Below, one piece after another: positions 62,150 through 64,000 of a DNA stretch of 64,000 bases (positions are counted from its first letter, which is position 1; each line of letters opens with the position of its first letter). The position numbers were made by a program, and so were the translations under genes. The notes under the pieces were generated by a model that saw nothing but the letters and a program-made list of their open reading frames with translations, was not told the origin of the DNA and searched no databases. Source of the DNA: Zygnema cylindricum (Eukaryota; Streptophyta; Zygnematophyceae; Zygnematales; Zygnemataceae); the NCBI GenBank assembly GCA_037447655.1, contig JBBHKE010000491.1:62001-126000 (forward strand), in the 5' to 3' direction.

Positions 62150-64000
62150 GAAGGATCCTTTTCTAGCTGTGGTTTCTTGTATCGTTCAAAGCCAGGAGGA
62201 AGTGTCTTTGAAGTCGGAGGAGGCGGATGAGTCAGTTTTAGGCCCAGCCCAATATTACTGTTCAGAAAGACTGTTTTCGGTGTGAAAGATAAAGGACCGC
62301 TGGCTTTGCGGTTGTGGTATTTTTGTTCTATCGGCTGTTTATCCTGTCTCTGAGAGGACGTTGTAGAGCGCAGTTGTCTGCGACTCGCCCCGACTCCAAC
62401 GTTCCAAGCTCCGAACAGAAATGTGTGAGCGGGATGGGCCTTTGGAGGCTCTATATGGCAACCCATTAGGTCATCATCATCTCCACCCAATGTAATATGT
62501 TGCTCTAGCTCCGCCAGCCTTTGTAGCAATTCTTGTTTTTGTTTCTACAATTTTTGAGCCGGCGTCAGAGGTTGAGGTGTGCGGGCATTCGATCCCAAGC
62601 GGAGAGCAACCAGTTATGCTGCGAATGCGGCGAATTGCGTGCTTTGTTGTTGAATGATGTGTTTCGATGTCAGTCTATTGGGTCCTCGTTCATCGCGAGA
62701 TCCACGTCCCCGGGTATAAAAAGTTGCATTGGCAAAGGATTAACGGCTTTTTCCCATTCGCCTCTGAACAAAGCATATTACAGCATTTCTTTTGGGACCC
62801 CATTCTTCTGGAAACATTGCCTTTCTTTGTGGCCCATGAACCAACAAGCCTCACATTTGGACCCTTCAGTGGTATACTTCCCCTTTAGATCATTAGAGAT
62901 CTAAGCATCATCAAATTTAGGAAGTGTGATTTGTCTCAACTGGGATTGAGACATCTTCGTCGTCTCAGAGCGGGGAGAAGGTTTATAAGTGTCTTTGGTG
63001 AACGACGTGCGATCTCGTGCTCTGCCTCCCTGCCTGCGTTCTTCCTACTTCCAGGTTCTTTCTGCATGTTTTTCTCAAACTCCTTTTGCATGATAGCGAG
63101 TTCCGGGTTGAGCTTCCTAGGGCATCACTTCCACCCGTGACCGGTTTGGTTGTAGTGTAGGCAGTTGTACAGGTAGATTTTTTCATCCACACCCATTGCA
63201 GGTTCGGGTCTGGTCTCAACTTCTTGTTTCCCGTTAAGCTTCCGCAAAGCTTGGAGTTTTGTTTGTTCCTCTTGGTTAAGAGAGGATTCCCCCGTGAAAC
63301 GTGCAAAGTTGGCTCGAGCCTTGCAAGTAACGGCCTTTTCTCAGGTCTCTCTGTTTACAAAATGATCATATAACTTCATTGCAGCCAATGAAATTTCTTG
63401 TGCCGTAGGAGCCCTGTAGTGGATAACCTGGCTGGCACTCCAATTGTCAAAAGCGGCCTGTCTTGTTGGTACGAACAAATTCCGAACAGCGACATAATAT
63501 TTCGTGGCCATGGCGGGTGTGTTAATGGTATACAACTTGGTCTTTTAACAAAGGCTCGAAAGGCGGTTTGAACAACGTTTGAGGAGTTACATTTTTCAAA
63601 CATCGAAAGTTCGTGAACTCCTTGATTGCAATTTTGTTCTTTTCTGCATAAAAGAGTCTCCAAGCATCAAAAAGAGTGGTGCAGGGAGTTGGATTGGCAA
63701 CCATCTAGGTGGCTACTTCAACGAATTGTACGGCCTGCAGATGGTTGACATAGGCCCTACCTTGGGTTTGCAGTTTCATGTCCATAGTGAAAGTGGGGGT
63801 ACCACGGACTGTTGCAGCAACCGCCAGGTTGGCGGTTTTGTTTAGTGGTTCACCATCAAGCACTGAATGTGAGATTTTGATGTTGGGAGCCATCAAAGAG
63901 GGTTGGCGCTCCTTATAATCAGCTAAAGCTCCTCCTACTAGAAGGTTTACCATCATAGGAAAAATAGTGGCCTCAAAATCCGCAAGGATGGCCCCTCCCC
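62150..64000 (-). pseudogene. gag: GY1 Gag, decayed, running off the window
   Basis: Frames 63956-63705, 63704-63522 and 63535-63341 give capsid-like sequence (LLVGGALADYKERQPSLM; FDAWRLFYAEKN; AFDNWSASQVIHYRAP) in changing frames. Two CCHC knuckles follow: one near 63175-63130 where CLHYNQTGHGWK lacks the second Cys and hits a TGA, and a complete one near 62865-62820, CEACWFMGHKERQC. Frame 62529-62150 is Pro/Gln-rich (MLQRLAELEQHI; THPPPPTSKTLPPGFERYKK) and ends at RE8; it continues at 43068. The true start is outside the window. Confidence 0.75.

Larger units (their letters stand above)
36167..64000 (-). mobile_element. GY1: Ty3/gypsy element with DNA methyltransferase and PHD finger
   Basis: Read from 64000 leftward: gag with two zinc knuckles, RE8 insertion (43069-62149), protease, C5 methyltransferase, RT, solo LTR insertion (38648-39833), RNase H, integrase, PHD finger, a G-rich tract, and a 205-bp LTR at 36371-36167. 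RT and RNase H before integrase is the Ty3/gypsy order. The 5' LTR and primer site lie beyond the window. Every domain carries stops, frameshifts or lost catalytic residues, so this is an old copy, consistent with its position at the bottom of the nest. Confidence 0.87.

Noticed and set aside
62091-62285. Short plus frame starting MSTSTTTASPPPATVVVEQ as a gene
   Set aside because: It is the LTR-internal gag start in the RE8 3' LTR running on into GY1; without the rest of gag it has no function.

Overview
This 64 kb window is plant nuclear DNA made almost wholly of transposable elements. I recognise no host gene, no rRNA or working tRNA gene, no CRISPR array and nothing prokaryotic. Ty1/copia LTR retrotransposons dominate, on both strands and in nests up to three deep. 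The kingdom is set by copia polyproteins of plant type, a plant-type hAT (BED plus DUF659) fragment, and primer sites matching plant initiator tRNA-Met. The species cannot be read. A Ty3/gypsy element with a cytosine methyltransferase and a PHD finger recalls elements I associate with streptophyte algae and other early lineages, so a non-flowering land plant is a fair but unproven guess.

Layout (RE = copia element). 1-4220: RE1, minus, cut by the window edge, integrase deleted. 4221-8240: unclassified island with GTCGTCGC-rich repeats and Glu-rich reading frames. 8241-10969: RE2 (plus) and RE3 (minus), truncated copies of one family tail to tail, with about 197 bp of another family's LTR at the hinge. 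11116-12223: broken hAT transposase. 12569-22120: RE4, plus, interrupted at 15897-20459 by RE5, a young minus-strand element with one intact gag-like ORF and no pol. 22121-22322: 202-bp repeat matching 36167-36371. 23086-35730: RE6, plus, TSD GCAGC, carrying the complete RE7 (27904-34307, TSD CAAGG). 36167-64000: GY1, Ty3/gypsy, minus, running off the right edge. It holds a solo LTR (38648-39833, TSD TCAAG) and RE8 (43069-62149, TSD GAAGG). RE8 in turn holds RE9 (44598-51039) and RE10 (54635-61047), both minus.

Relative ages follow from the nesting: GY1, then RE8, then RE9 and RE10; RE4, then RE5; RE6, then RE7. Nearly every pol frame carries stops or frameshifts. The cleanest frames are the RE5 ORF (520 aa), RE1 gag (354 aa), RE6 protease-integrase (432 aa) and the RE8 reverse transcriptase (229 aa).

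Several signals are shared by copia families whose LTRs otherwise differ: (i) a primer site matching the anticodon arm, not the 3' end, of initiator tRNA-Met; (ii) a gag frame that starts inside the LTR and reads through the primer site; (iii) a phased array of GTAC motifs in U3; (iv) a run of up to four hairpins in R-U5 whose stems differ by compensating changes; (v) a tRNA-like block on the antisense strand of U3. The most unusual gene content is the C5 DNA methyltransferase domain of GY1 at about 42010-40960 (minus), decayed but with motifs I, IV, VI, VIII and X recognisable, together with a C-terminal PHD finger.
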